Part shown: in pieces, positions 33,401 to 42,072 of the stretch | Numbering within the stretch: position 1 is the first letter of the stretch | Layout of the letters: each line of letters opens with the position of its first letter | Source of the DNA: JAKALX01 sp964508715 | GTDB lineage: Bacteria; Chloroflexota; Dehalococcoidia; Tepidiformales; Tepidiformaceae | Reading direction: 5' to 3' | Length of the DNA stretch: 64,000 nucleotides | Assembly (NCBI GenBank): GCA_964508715.1 | Contig: CAZDUX010000003.1 | Span: 124,001 to 188,000 of the forward strand | Notes under the pieces: generated by a model | Database searches by the model: none | Told to the model about the DNA's origin: nothing | Seen by the model: only the letters and a program-made list of their open reading frames with translations | Made by a program: the position numbers and the translations under genes

Positions 33401-34105
33401 CTACACGAGCGCCTGGAGGACTTCGGGCACGGCCAGTGTGAGCGTGCCTTCGCATATGCAACTGCTGATCTGGTTGACGCTCTGGAGGCGGGCCCACGGT
33501 GATCCGGTCTCTGAGCCGTCAGTCATGTCGAGCTTCGTCAGCCCGGAGAGCCACGCCTGGCTGATCGTGGGCTCGAACCGGTATTCGATGAGGTCTGTGT
33601 TGTCTCGGGGACCTGCGAACCCCAGCCATGGATCCCAGCGGAGGAGTGCCGGTTCGACAGCGCGGAGGCGGGCGAGGTTGATGGCCAGATTCACTTCGCC
33701 CACGGCGATGCTGGCCGCAAGCCCTTCCGCTCCGAAATGAGCCTCAACGGAGCCGGGAACGAACGGAGCGCCAAAGGCGCCCGCCACTTCTCGAACGGGG
33801 CCATCGACCACCGCCTCGGCGAGCACGTTGCGCGGGAGTAGCCGGTAGCGCCCGCCGGCGAGTAGTGCGGCCATTTTCAGCGGTCCCGCCGGCGACGTGG
33901 GAGCATCGAGCACCACGACCCGTGCGTAGGCTGGCACCGGCCGATTGAGGTCCTCGGGCAGTACGGCAAGCACTTCCGCCTGATCTGCTTCGAACGTGAC
34001 CTGTGCCCAGCGGGCACCGCGAAGCACCCATGGCGCCGCTTGCTCCCCCCGAAGTAGCGGCCCGGCGGTTATGCCAGAAGGATCGAGGCGTCCGCGGTCT
34101 GGCAC
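33401..34105 (-). CDS. Acetoacetate-decarboxylase-like fold protein
   Basis: 234 residues with a GTG start at 34105 preceded by GGGAG. Segments such as VLPEDLNRPVPAYARVVVLD, GRYRLLPRNVLAEAVVDGPV, REVAGAFGAPFVPGSVEAH and RFEPTISQAWLSGLTKLDM follow the layout of the acetoacetate decarboxylase superfamily. The active-site lysine pair of true decarboxylases (the FPKK-type motif) is not visible where expected; the stretch there reads FGAPFVPGS. It is therefore probably a relative with another role, such as an aldolase-dehydratase-type or binding protein. Isolated, facing the VOC gene. Confidence 0.6.
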   Translation of the reverse strand: MPDRGRLDPSGITAGPLLRGEQAAPWVLRGARWAQVTFEADQAEVLAVLPEDLNRPVPAYARVVVLDAPTSPAGPLKMAALLAGGRYRLLPRNVLAEAVVDGPVREVAGAFGAPFVPGSVEAHFGAEGLAASIAVGEVNLAINLARLRAVEPALLRWDPWLGFAGPRDNTDLIEYRFEPTISQAWLSGLTKLDMTDGSETGSPWARLQSVNQISSCICEGTLTLAVPEVLQALV

Positions 34106-34648
34106 CCGTAGTTACTCCCGTCGTCGTGGCGTCACACAGGCGCCGCTGACGCCTCGTGCGGATTGACCCCCGGTGGCGGGGTTCAACTCGCCGCTAACGA
34201 TGTTCGCCGGTTTCCGGCGCTCGGTCATCTTCTGACCGCTCGCTGATCCGCTGTTCAGGGTTCTGGCACGCGTCATCAGCGTGCTCAGTTCTCGGCGGCT
34301 GCGACGAACCCAATCCGTTTTGCGTTCGTTCAGACCGTTCAGACCGCCACGCCTCTCTCCACACTGTGAATATCTGTGACGCCACTCGTTCCTGTGAAAT
34401 CCACTTCCGGGGCTCTGTTGGGTCGAACTGCCACTTCGATACCACCTCGCCTTCGAGTGGTGGCCTCGGGAGAGCGATAGTGCGGAGGCAGCCCGGCGGT
34501 GCTTCAGCCGGCCAGCCAGCGGACATGCTTCCGACGGTGATTCTGGCCTGCTGACGATCTCTCGTAACGGCTGCCGACAGGCGTGGGCATGGTAGCATGG
34601 ACTCTTAGTCTGGGGCGTAGAGTTCATGCGGAACGAAAAAGGGCAGCA
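34106..34648. other. Long intergenic region, no gene recognised
   Basis: About 540 bp between divergent genes. I see a CCCC/GGGG hairpin near 34166-34184 that could lie upstream of the leftward gene, a doubled TTCAGACCG near 34327-34345 and a CCACCTCG/CGAGTGG hairpin near 34443-34462. The open frames here are Arg/Ser/Pro-rich and unconvincing. It may be a decayed gene or contain an unrecognised RNA. Confidence 0.4.
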
Positions 34649-35803
34649 GTGAAGTTCGGGATCTTCTTCGAGCACTCGGTCCTCAAACCATGGGATGAGT
34701 TGTCCGAGGCGCGAGTCTTTCGCCAGGCAGTCGAGCAGATCGTCGTCGCCGAGGAGGTCGGATTCGACCAGGCGTGGGAAGTGGAACACCACTTTCTCGA
34801 GGAATACTCGCACTCTTCGGCACCGGAGGTATTCCTTTCGTATTGTGCTGCAAAGACCAGCCGTATCCGTCTTGGCCACGGTATCGCGCTCATGCTCCCT
34901 CCGGTCAATCATCCCGCGCGAATCGCGGAGAGGGCAGCCACGCTCGATATCCTCTCTAATGGCCGCCTCGAATTCGGGACCGGCCGGGCGGCCACATGGA
35001 CGGAACTTGGCGGGTTCCGGTGCGAACCGGACGATACCAAGGAGATGTGGGACGAGTGCACCCGTGCAATCGTGAAGATGTGGACCACCGACAACTTTTC
35101 CTGGCACGGTAAGCACTTCTCAATGCCACCCCGCAACGTCATCCCCAAGCCGCTCCAGAAGCCACACCCGCCCCTCTGGGTCGCGGTTCAATCCCCTGAG
35201 ACGGCTGTCCAGGCCGGGCAACGCGGAATGGGCATGCTCGGGGTGACGCTCGGCGCGCCAGTCAATTACCAGCAGATGGTGAAGGACTACCGGCGCGCCA
35301 TTCGCGGCTGCGAGCCCGTTGGCGAATCGGTGAATGAACAGGTGAACGGGGTCGCCTTCATGTACTGCGGCGAGGATAACGGGGAGGCCCAGGCGGTCGG
35401 CGCCATGGCGACCACGCAGTTCGCTCAGCGGGCGGCCCACCTCGTTAGTGTTGGCTCCATCTACCCATCGCCCGCCTATTATGCCCATTCGGTTGCGGCG
35501 CCCCTGCGAAACCGCCCGGGTGATGTCGTTGGCCCGGTTTCCCAGGGCACACCGATCGGCGACCCTGACGCGTGCATCAGGGCGCTCAAGTGGTGGGAAG
35601 AGGTGGGTGTTGATCGCATGGTTTTCCTTATCAACACCGGCGAGACTATTCCTCACGCTAAGGTACTGGCATCTCTCCGGCTATTCGCAGCCGAGGTGAT
35701 GCCAGCATTTACACGTGCCGAACACGCTGAAACCAGGGCTGTACCCGAGATGTCTCTCGACGATGCGAGAGTGCGCGAGCGGGCAGAATTGGGCGATACC
35801 TGA
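34649..35803 (+). CDS. Luciferase-like (LLM) flavin-dependent monooxygenase
   Basis: 384 residues from a GTG at 34649 with AAAAAGGG just upstream; the longer frame from 34583 adds an unlikely leader. LLM TIM barrel of the alkanal monooxygenase-like branch: VKFGIFFEHSVLKPWDE, FDQAWEVEHHFLEEYSHSSA, IRLGHGIALMLPPVNHPARI, RLEFGTGRAATWTELGGF and the C-terminal VDRMVFLINTGETIPHAK. It needs reduced FMN supplied by a separate reductase. It differs from the LLM at 10321. Standing alone upstream of the copper genes, its substrate is unknown. Confidence 0.87.
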   Translation: MKFGIFFEHSVLKPWDELSEARVFRQAVEQIVVAEEVGFDQAWEVEHHFLEEYSHSSAPEVFLSYCAAKTSRIRLGHGIALMLPPVNHPARIAERAATLDILSNGRLEFGTGRAATWTELGGFRCEPDDTKEMWDECTRAIVKMWTTDNFSWHGKHFSMPPRNVIPKPLQKPHPPLWVAVQSPETAVQAGQRGMGMLGVTLGAPVNYQQMVKDYRRAIRGCEPVGESVNEQVNGVAFMYCGEDNGEAQAVGAMATTQFAQRAAHLVSVGSIYPSPAYYAHSVAAPLRNRPGDVVGPVSQGTPIGDPDACIRALKWWEEVGVDRMVFLINTGETIPHAKVLASLRLFAAEVMPAFTRAEHAETRAVPEMSLDDARVRERAELGDT

Positions 35804-35873
35804 GTTTGTGCACGGCAAGGGGATGCTCGCTCCCGGTTGCCAGGGCCTATCGCCGCACTAGACTGAGTTGTGG

Positions 35874-36452
35874 ATGAGGTCGGCCGTCATCGTTGCAGCT
35901 GTGGTCTTGGCGCTTGCGACATTCACGATAGCGTTCGCGCATGCAGAACCGGCGATCGTGAAGCCTGGCGATGGAGCGGTGCTCGCCCAGGCACCGACCG
36001 AAGTCCAGATCCAAATGACCCAGGAAATGGCTCGGCAGGCTGGCGCGAACGACATTGAGGTCTTCGACGTGGGCGGTAACAAGGTGACGACCGTATCGGC
36101 CAACATCGACAACAGCGATCGCCGCAAGATCAGCGTTCCCCTGCCGTCGAATCTCGCCGTTGGCTCCTACACCGTGAAATGGAAAACCCTGAGTGCGGAT
36201 GACGGCGATCCTGCCAACGGAGAATTGGTGTTCACCTACGATCCGGCGAAAACACCCTTTGTGGGCAATGAGAACCTGGTCGACACAGGCATAGAGCCTG
36301 CGACTCCCACTACGGCGGCCCCGGGCTCGGTGGCTGGTCTCGACAGGGGAGACCCTGGCACCTCCTGGGTGTTGGTCATTGCAGTGGCGGTCGGGATGTT
36401 CGCCCTTGGCTCGGGGTCCACGTATCTGCTCGTGAACAAGAAGCCTTCATGA
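35874..36452 (+). CDS. CopC-domain exported protein with C-terminal membrane anchor
   Basis: 192 residues from the ATG at 35874; a TTG at 35868 and a GTG are alternatives. A signal peptide (VIVAAVVLALATFTIAFAHA) is followed by a CopC beta barrel starting with EPAIVKPGDGAVL. The mature protein lacks the N-terminal His right after cleavage seen in classical CopC unless cut before HAEP, which would leave His as residue 1, as in copper-binding CopC proteins. Near the end there is one membrane helix (VLVIAVAVGMFALGSGSTYLL). Likely an extracytoplasmic copper-binding partner of the fusion protein encoded 4 nt overlapping downstream. TAGACT lies 9 nt before the ATG. Confidence 0.8.
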   Translation: MRSAVIVAAVVLALATFTIAFAHAEPAIVKPGDGAVLAQAPTEVQIQMTQEMARQAGANDIEVFDVGGNKVTTVSANIDNSDRRKISVPLPSNLAVGSYTVKWKTLSADDGDPANGELVFTYDPAKTPFVGNENLVDTGIEPATPTTAAPGSVAGLDRGDPGTSWVLVIAVAVGMFALGSGSTYLLVNKKPS

Positions 36453-38626
36453 GGCGCCTCACCAGTCTCATCACGGTGCTCGCGGTTCTTGCTGTCATCG
36501 CTCTCCGGCCTGGCACGGCGCTCGGCCATGCTGCTCTTGTCTCCTCCGATCCCGCACCCAACGCCTTCCTCCAGAAAGCTCCCTCCCAGGTCTCACTGAC
36601 CTTCAGCGAGCCACTCGATACCCGCATGAGCACCATCCAGCTGCTCGATGCCGGGGGCGTCGAAATCGGGCTGACGGGCCTCACGTTCTCTCCCGATAGC
36701 CTCTCGATGACCGCGCAGGTTCCGAAACTGGGCCCCGGAATCTACAACGTGCTCTGGGTTAATCTCTCGAGTACTGACGGGCACAGCCTGCGAGGTTCCT
36801 ACCCGTTCACAGTGCTCAACCCGGATGGTAGTGTGCCGGCCGGCGGTAATAGCATCGCCGGACCGGGCGGTGCAGCAGACCCGGCCCCACTCGCTGAGGG
36901 TGTCGCGGTACGCGCCCTCTCGCTCCTCGGCCTGGTGGTTATAACGGGCGGGGCACTGCTCGTCCTCCTCTGGGGTGATGCAGGCCGCCAGGCACGCGGA
37001 AGGCTCCAACTTGCTGTCTGCTTCGGCGCGACCGTGCTCGGTATCGCAACCGCCCTGAACCTCGTGGTGATACACGACGCCTACACGGCACTCTCGCTGC
37101 AAGACACCCTGTTTCACACCACGGCGGGTCGTTACTGGCTCACACGCCTGGGCGTCGTGCTGGTCGTTGCGTCCGGTGCTTCTTTCCTGACCAAGACGCC
37201 ACGGCGGGCTTCGACCGCGATCCTGTTCCTCTCCGGTCTCTACCTCTGGGCCTACACGGCGACCTCGCATGCCGCCGCAGGTACGGGGAGCGCCTGGGCT
37301 CGAGCACTGGACTTCGCCCACGGCTACGCGGCGATTACCTGGGTCGGCGCGGTCATCGGCGTTGCTATAAGCGCGCGGATGCTCTGGCGTGAAGGCCACT
37401 ATGCGGCGCTGATGCCACGATTCTCGCTGTTGGCATCGGTCACGGTGTTCGTCCTGCTCGTTACGGGCCTGTTCTCGTCGTTCATCGAAGTTGACACGCC
37501 GGCGAAGCTCTGGGAAACGCGCTACGGGGTCACCCTGCTCGTGAAAATCGGGCTGATGGTGCCGCTGCTTCTGATCGGTTTCTACAACACGCGCATCGGG
37601 CGGCACCAGCTCGCAGTGCTGGCCGCCGGCGAACCTCGCCGCTTCATCCTGATCACTTCAGCCGAGATCGCCCTCGGGCTCGGCGTTCTGCTTGCAGCAT
37701 CTTTCCTGACGCAGACGACGGTGGCGAAGGCGATCGTCACTCAGAAAAGTGCCCGGCCGTTTGAACAGGCAGAGAAGGCCGGTGATATCAACATCGCACT
37801 GCACGTCGACCCCAATCGCACCGGCCTCAACACCTTCCAGGTTGTACTCACCGACAACCAGAACGCGAAAGTCGAAGTGCAGCGCGTGCGCCTTACATTT
37901 CGCTATCGCGATGATCAAACGGTAGGGCCGTCGACGCTGATCCTGACCTCAGCCTCAGAGGGCACCTACAGCGGCCGGGGGCCGTATCTTCCGCTCGAAG
38001 GCAACTGGCAGGTTGAGGTCGAGGTGCGACGCGACAACGTTGATGATGCAGTTGTGTTCTTCGCCGTCCGCCCGGCGGGTCAGCAATTCAGCAATCCTCG
38101 TCGTGGTAGCGCCTGGGATGACCCTGCGCCAAACCTCTCCTGGAATGAGTTCGGGGGGCTGCTTCTTGTCGCGATAGGATTCGGATTCACTCTGTCCCGG
38201 GGTGTTCTCAGCCGCACCGGGCGGCACGGTAGGTGGGCTGCGAATGGCGGTGCCATGCTTGGCTTTGGCATGGGGGTCCTCCTCCTCTTCGGAGTTCACG
38301 CTCATCCGCCCGCGGGGCCGTTGCCGGTCAACCCCATCTTCCCCGATGCGAACTCCGTCTCAACTGGCCGCTCGTTATATACGAACAACTGCGCCACATG
38401 TCATGGCAAGAGCGGCGTGCCACCGCGGGGGCTGAACTTGAGCCCCTACCCGCTCGATCTCACGATCCATGCTCCACAACATCCCGACGGCCAGCTCTAC
38501 AATTTCATAGCTCACGGCGTTGCCGGTAGTGCCATGGTTGGGTGGCTCGACGAAGGCAAGCTCAGCCAGGAGCAGATCTGGCATCTCGTGAACTTCCTGC
38601 GCACACTCACGCCTCAGAACCAGTAG
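36449..38626 (+). CDS. CopC-CopD-FixH/YtkA-like-cytochrome c fusion protein
   Basis: 725 residues. Domain order: signal peptide (1-25, cleaving near GHAALVSS); CopC domain (~25-125); CopD membrane region with about eight helices (~150-430: LSLLGLVVITGGALLVLLWG, and others); a beta domain resembling FixH/YtkA (~445-560: DINIALHVDPNRTGLNTFQV); two more helices (~575-625); and a C-terminal cytochrome c with C648-A-T-C651-H652 and a possible Met ligand in GSAMVGW. CopC-CopD (YcnJ/PcoD) proteins take up copper. The fused heme domain suggests electron transfer or copper supply to a respiratory oxidase. It overlaps the CopC gene by 4 nt. Confidence 0.83.
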   Translation: MRRLTSLITVLAVLAVIALRPGTALGHAALVSSDPAPNAFLQKAPSQVSLTFSEPLDTRMSTIQLLDAGGVEIGLTGLTFSPDSLSMTAQVPKLGPGIYNVLWVNLSSTDGHSLRGSYPFTVLNPDGSVPAGGNSIAGPGGAADPAPLAEGVAVRALSLLGLVVITGGALLVLLWGDAGRQARGRLQLAVCFGATVLGIATALNLVVIHDAYTALSLQDTLFHTTAGRYWLTRLGVVLVVASGASFLTKTPRRASTAILFLSGLYLWAYTATSHAAAGTGSAWARALDFAHGYAAITWVGAVIGVAISARMLWREGHYAALMPRFSLLASVTVFVLLVTGLFSSFIEVDTPAKLWETRYGVTLLVKIGLMVPLLLIGFYNTRIGRHQLAVLAAGEPRRFILITSAEIALGLGVLLAASFLTQTTVAKAIVTQKSARPFEQAEKAGDINIALHVDPNRTGLNTFQVVLTDNQNAKVEVQRVRLTFRYRDDQTVGPSTLILTSASEGTYSGRGPYLPLEGNWQVEVEVRRDNVDDAVVFFAVRPAGQQFSNPRRGSAWDDPAPNLSWNEFGGLLLVAIGFGFTLSRGVLSRTGRHGRWAANGGAMLGFGMGVLLLFGVHAHPPAGPLPVNPIFPDANSVSTGRSLYTNNCATCHGKSGVPPRGLNLSPYPLDLTIHAPQHPDGQLYNFIAHGVAGSAMVGWLDEGKLSQEQIWHLVNFLRTLTPQNQ

Positions 38627-38912
38627 CCCTTCCGGCGGCACCATGTGGACGTTTGTATCTTGCTCACCCGTTGACGTACGTATGTACCGTGCAATCCGGA
38701 GGTACGCCCCGAGAGGTGGACCGAGGCTGAGCATCGGTGCAACGCTGGCAGGCGTGGCCTTCGCCCAGGGGGCCGGAAGCTCCTTATCCCGCGGTAGCGA
38801 AACGAGGTGTGTCGTACCAGAAGGCCGTGACCTCCCCGGTGACCACCTCGTTGAGCACCCGAACTACATCACGCCCCGGGCAACAGGAGCCGCTCAATAG
38901 GCTGGCCGAACC

Positions 38913-39593
38913 CTAACCGGGCAGTTCGCCGGTTAGTGACGCGCGCTGTGAGACTTCGATCCAGTTGCCCTCAGGGTCACGGATGAAGCTGATTCGAGCC
39001 GTCGTTCCAAGCGTGGTGGGAGGCCGGCCCTCTTCCGCGCCCGCGGCGAGGAACGCTGCGTGTTCCACATCGCAGTCCCATACCTGGACGGTTACGTAGC
39101 GAAATCCCGGCGCCCGCATCTCGCCGGCCCGAAATGCCGATGGATCCTCGTGGAACAGCACCAATGAATCGCCCCAGCGGTAACGATTTCGCCCCACCTC
39201 AGCGAGCTGGAGGATCCGGCCATAGAAGTCCCGGAATGCCGCCTCGTCCCGGACGGCAAGCCCAATACCGATCCCCCTTATCCCATCAAACCCCGGTGGG
39301 ACGAGTGTCACTCGGTTGCCGTCGGGGTCGGTAAGCCTCTGCGGTTCAGCAAGGCCGGGCCGGGCGATGAACAACTCCCGGTAGCCGGCGGGTGGCTCAG
39401 CTGGAAGCGGGTCACGCGCTTCATTCAGCTTCAAGACACTACCGTTCATCGCATGGCGTTGCTGCCGGACGCCACCCCCAACAGCCAGCGTTTCTTCGAA
39501 CGGCAGGCCGGCTTCCTGCTGCCAGAACCGCATCATCGCGTCGCCATTGTTTGTGAACAGGCCAACGTCGATGTGGTTTTTCGCCAGCTTCAC
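38913..39593 (-). CDS. Two-module VOC-family protein
   Basis: 226 residues from the GTG at 39593, selected because AAGGAG sits 7 nt before it; a longer frame to 39716 would overlap the next gene's leader. Two VOC modules are visible: NHIDVGLFTNNGDAMMRFWQ to PDGNRVTLVPPG, and GIGIGLAVRDEAAFRDFYGR to DPEGNWIEVSQ. Such pseudo-duplicated proteins make one metal-binding cup; here the ligands are probably His in NHIDVG, plus Glu in IEVSQ and others. Function unknown (dioxygenase, lyase or isomerase). Divergent from the DUF7064-like gene, about 97 nt between starts. Confidence 0.8.
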   Translation of the reverse strand: MKLAKNHIDVGLFTNNGDAMMRFWQQEAGLPFEETLAVGGGVRQQRHAMNGSVLKLNEARDPLPAEPPAGYRELFIARPGLAEPQRLTDPDGNRVTLVPPGFDGIRGIGIGLAVRDEAAFRDFYGRILQLAEVGRNRYRWGDSLVLFHEDPSAFRAGEMRAPGFRYVTVQVWDCDVEHAAFLAAGAEEGRPPTTLGTTARISFIRDPEGNWIEVSQRASLTGELPG

Positions 39594-39633
39594 TCCAGAC
39601 TCCTTCGCGCCGAGCGAAACTCTGCTGCCTCGG

Positions 39634-39674
39634 GTAGAATCCCGTCCAACCGCCGGTGCGCCGGCCGATTCTAC
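39634..39674. promoter_or_regulatory. Perfect 8-bp inverted repeat over a -10-like box
   Basis: GTAGAATC (39634-39641) and GATTCTAC (39667-39674) are exact inverted copies separated by 25 nt, in the gap between the divergent VOC and DUF7064-like genes. The left arm contains TAGAAT, a good -10 box for the rightward gene. This arrangement fits an operator for a dimeric repressor acting on either gene, though no regulator gene lies next to it. Confidence 0.4.
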
Positions 39675-39690
39675 GCGAGAGGCCGCCCTT

Positions 39691-40650
39691 ATGGTCACGA
39701 TCATCGGCAACGTCAAGCCCGAGGATGATTACACCCACCCACTCGGTCCCGAAGAGAACTTCAACGAGTCTGTGTACTTCAACTTCTTTGATCGGGAAAA
39801 GAGAATGGGTGGCTTCCTGCGCATCGGCAACCGGGCGAACGAGGGCCACGCCGAGATGACTGTCATCGTCTACCAATCCGACGGTTCTGCCCTCTTCAAC
39901 TACAAGCGTCCGCAGATCAGTTCGAACGACGGCTGGGACGCTGGCGGGCTAAAAGTCGATGTGCTGGAGCCCGGCGAGACGATACGCACGACGTACGAGG
40001 GCTCGGTGGTTTACCTGGCCGATCCGCGTGACATGAGGGAACCGGGTGACGCTTTCAAGCAGAACCCCCACAAGAAGATCAAGCTCGACCTGTTGCATGA
40101 AGGTGTCGGGCCCATCTATGGGCACGTCGCCGAGCCGAGTGCCAGCAACAGCCAGAACGATTTCGCCCGTGCCCACTACGAACAGCACATGCGCGTTACT
40201 GGGACGCTACAGGTTGAAGATGGCCCGATCGTCGAGATTTCCGGTCATGGCCTGCGCGATCACTCGTGGGGACCGCGCTACTGGCAGTCCACACCATCGT
40301 ACCGCTGGATCACGGGCAACTATGGTGACGATCTCGGGATGGTGATGTCCGTCATTGGCGACCGTGTCGGTGGGGTGTTTCACAAAGGCCAGGAGCTCCA
40401 CCGCATCACCGATATCAAGCTCGACACCGAATACGAAGGCAACACTAATTACCACACTGCGCTCAAGGCGGTCGTGACGCTCGACAACGGCGAAGAGCAC
40501 GTGGTTGAAGGCAAGGTGACGGGCTTCATCCCTCTTCGCAACCGGCGCGCGGGGATGTTCACGCATATCGGAGAGGGCATGACCGAGTACACGCTCGATG
40601 GTAAGCGCGTCGGCTACGGTCTCAGCGAATATCTCGACCAGGTCGAATAG
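39691..40650 (+). CDS. DUF7064-like (AttH/CrtC-type beta-barrel) protein
   Basis: 319 residues from the ATG at 39691, with GAGAGG before it. Two lipocalin-like halves as in the AttH/CrtC-type fold: ESVYFNFFDREKRMGGFLRIG in the first half and GHGLRDHSWGPRYWQ near residue 190, a signature found in DUF7064/DUF7065-type proteins that sit beside phosphotransferase genes in Actinobacteria and related groups. Possible roles are steroid or lipid catabolism or binding; no enzyme activity is proven for these proteins as far as I know. It is 4 nt upstream of the phosphotransferase gene, so the two are likely co-transcribed. Confidence 0.65.
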   Translation: MVTIIGNVKPEDDYTHPLGPEENFNESVYFNFFDREKRMGGFLRIGNRANEGHAEMTVIVYQSDGSALFNYKRPQISSNDGWDAGGLKVDVLEPGETIRTTYEGSVVYLADPRDMREPGDAFKQNPHKKIKLDLLHEGVGPIYGHVAEPSASNSQNDFARAHYEQHMRVTGTLQVEDGPIVEISGHGLRDHSWGPRYWQSTPSYRWITGNYGDDLGMVMSVIGDRVGGVFHKGQELHRITDIKLDTEYEGNTNYHTALKAVVTLDNGEEHVVEGKVTGFIPLRNRRAGMFTHIGEGMTEYTLDGKRVGYGLSEYLDQVE

Positions 40651-40654
40651 CCGG

Positions 40655-41677
40655 ATGGATACCGCCACGGTTCAGGAGGGGCTCACCGCGTTCCTCGGCG
40701 AGCGGACAGGCTCGCCGGCGACGGTCCGTAACCTGGTGCGGCTTTCCGGCGGAGCATCGCGGGAGACATGGTCGTTCGATGCCGATATCGTTGGCGGAAG
40801 CGGCCCCGAGGTGCTCGAGGGGATCTTCCGATGTGATCCGATCCCGGGACAGCCCACGATGCCGGGCCGCGAACTCGAGTACCACCTCCTTCGCGCGGCG
40901 TGGGATAACGGCGTCGTTGTCCCCGAACCCATGTGGGATGGTGATAAGCGTTTTGGCGTGAAGTTCTTCGTGATGCGGCGTGTGCCGGGCGAGACACTCG
41001 GAGCGCGAATGATCCGCGGCGAGCAGTATGCAAACGCTCGTGAGTCCACACCTGCTCAGCTTGCGCTGAGCCTCGCCCGAATCCATCACATCTCCGCGGA
41101 AAAGAACCCGGACCTCCTCCAGCTCCCCACTCCCGAACCGGGGAAGTCGCCTGCGACGCTGGAACTCGGCCATTACGAAGCTGCCTTTCGAATGGCATCT
41201 GCAAATCCCCACCCGATATTCGAGCTCGCCTTTCGGTGGTGCCATCAGAATCTGCCAGATATACCCCAGACCGTCCTCGTCCATGGTGACTTCCGCCTTG
41301 GGAACTTCCTTTTCGGCGAGGATGGCCTCCACGGCATCATCGACTGGGAACTGGCCCACTGGGGCGACCCCATGGAGGATATCGCCTGGCTCTGCGTGCG
41401 CTCCTGGCGCTTCGGAGGTAAGAAGCCCGTTGCCGGTATCGCTGCGCGCGAGGAGTTCTATGCGGCCTATGAAGCGGCGGGAGGCTTTCCAGTTGATCAC
41501 GACCGGGTCCGCTTCTGGGAGCTATTCGGCAACCTCCGCTGGGGGGTCATCACTATCACCCAGGCCGGAACCTACCTGTCAGGGCGCAGCAAGAGCGTCG
41601 AACTTGCGGCCATCGGGCGCCGTACTGCCGAAACGGAGTGGGAGTTGCTCAATCTTCTCGAAGGGAAAGGCGCCTGA
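40655..41677 (+). CDS. APH-family phosphotransferase
   Basis: 340 residues from the ATG at 40655. Kinase-like aminoglycoside/choline-phosphotransferase fold: VRLSGGASRETWSFDADI (nucleotide loop), FFVMRRVPGETL, VLVHGDFRLGNFLFGEDG (catalytic Asp after HGD) and GIIDWELAHWGDPMEDIAWL (metal-binding Asp). This subgroup is common next to acyl-CoA dehydrogenase and DUF6285 genes and probably phosphorylates a catabolic alcohol rather than an antibiotic. It lies 4 nt after the DUF7064-like gene and shares one base with the DUF6285 start. Confidence 0.85.
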   Translation: MDTATVQEGLTAFLGERTGSPATVRNLVRLSGGASRETWSFDADIVGGSGPEVLEGIFRCDPIPGQPTMPGRELEYHLLRAAWDNGVVVPEPMWDGDKRFGVKFFVMRRVPGETLGARMIRGEQYANARESTPAQLALSLARIHHISAEKNPDLLQLPTPEPGKSPATLELGHYEAAFRMASANPHPIFELAFRWCHQNLPDIPQTVLVHGDFRLGNFLFGEDGLHGIIDWELAHWGDPMEDIAWLCVRSWRFGGKKPVAGIAAREEFYAAYEAAGGFPVDHDRVRFWELFGNLRWGVITITQAGTYLSGRSKSVELAAIGRRTAETEWELLNLLEGKGA

Positions 41678-42069
41678 TGCAGGACCGGCCGAATGTCGAC
41701 GAACTCCTTGCCGCTGTGGCCGGTTTCTTGCAGGACGACGTCATGCCAAGTACGAGCGGCCGGGTCAGCTTCCATGCCCGAGTTGCAGCCAACGTGATCC
41801 AGATGCTTCGCCGTGAGCTGAGTTCTGAGGAGGAGCACCTCGACCGCGAATGGAAGGGTCTTGATGGCCTCATCGGCGTCCAGGAGCGGCCGTTGAGCCT
41901 GGCCGAATCGCGCATGGCACTTCTCTCCCGCAACGAGGACCTCTCGAGACGCATTCGCGATGGAGAGGCAGACGACCCGGCCTTTCGAACACAACTGCTC
42001 GGTCATCTTCGTGAGGTAATGCGTGACAAACTGGCCGTGTCGAACCCGGGGCTGCTCGCTGAAGGGTAG
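41677..42069 (+). CDS. DUF6285 family protein
   Basis: 130 residues, matching the DUF6285 pattern: RPNVDELLAAVAGFLQDDVMP and RVSFHARVAANVIQMLRRELS at the N-terminus, all helical after that. This family is almost always encoded beside the APH-type phosphotransferase, as here, where its ATG shares a base with that gene's TGA. A structural or regulatory partner of the kinase is the simplest reading. Ends 3 nt before the stop of the convergent CaiB gene. Confidence 0.75.
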   Translation: MQDRPNVDELLAAVAGFLQDDVMPSTSGRVSFHARVAANVIQMLRRELSSEEEHLDREWKGLDGLIGVQERPLSLAESRMALLSRNEDLSRRIRDGEADDPAFRTQLLGHLREVMRDKLAVSNPGLLAEG

Positions 42070-42072
42070 CGT

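Noticed and set aside
34194..34598. 134-codon minus-strand frame
   Set aside because: Composition dominated by Arg, Ser, Glu and Pro with no pattern of a folded protein and no start signal.
38627..38912. 85-codon plus-strand frame after the copper fusion gene
   Set aside because: Translation has no recognisable fold and no start signal; treated as non-coding.
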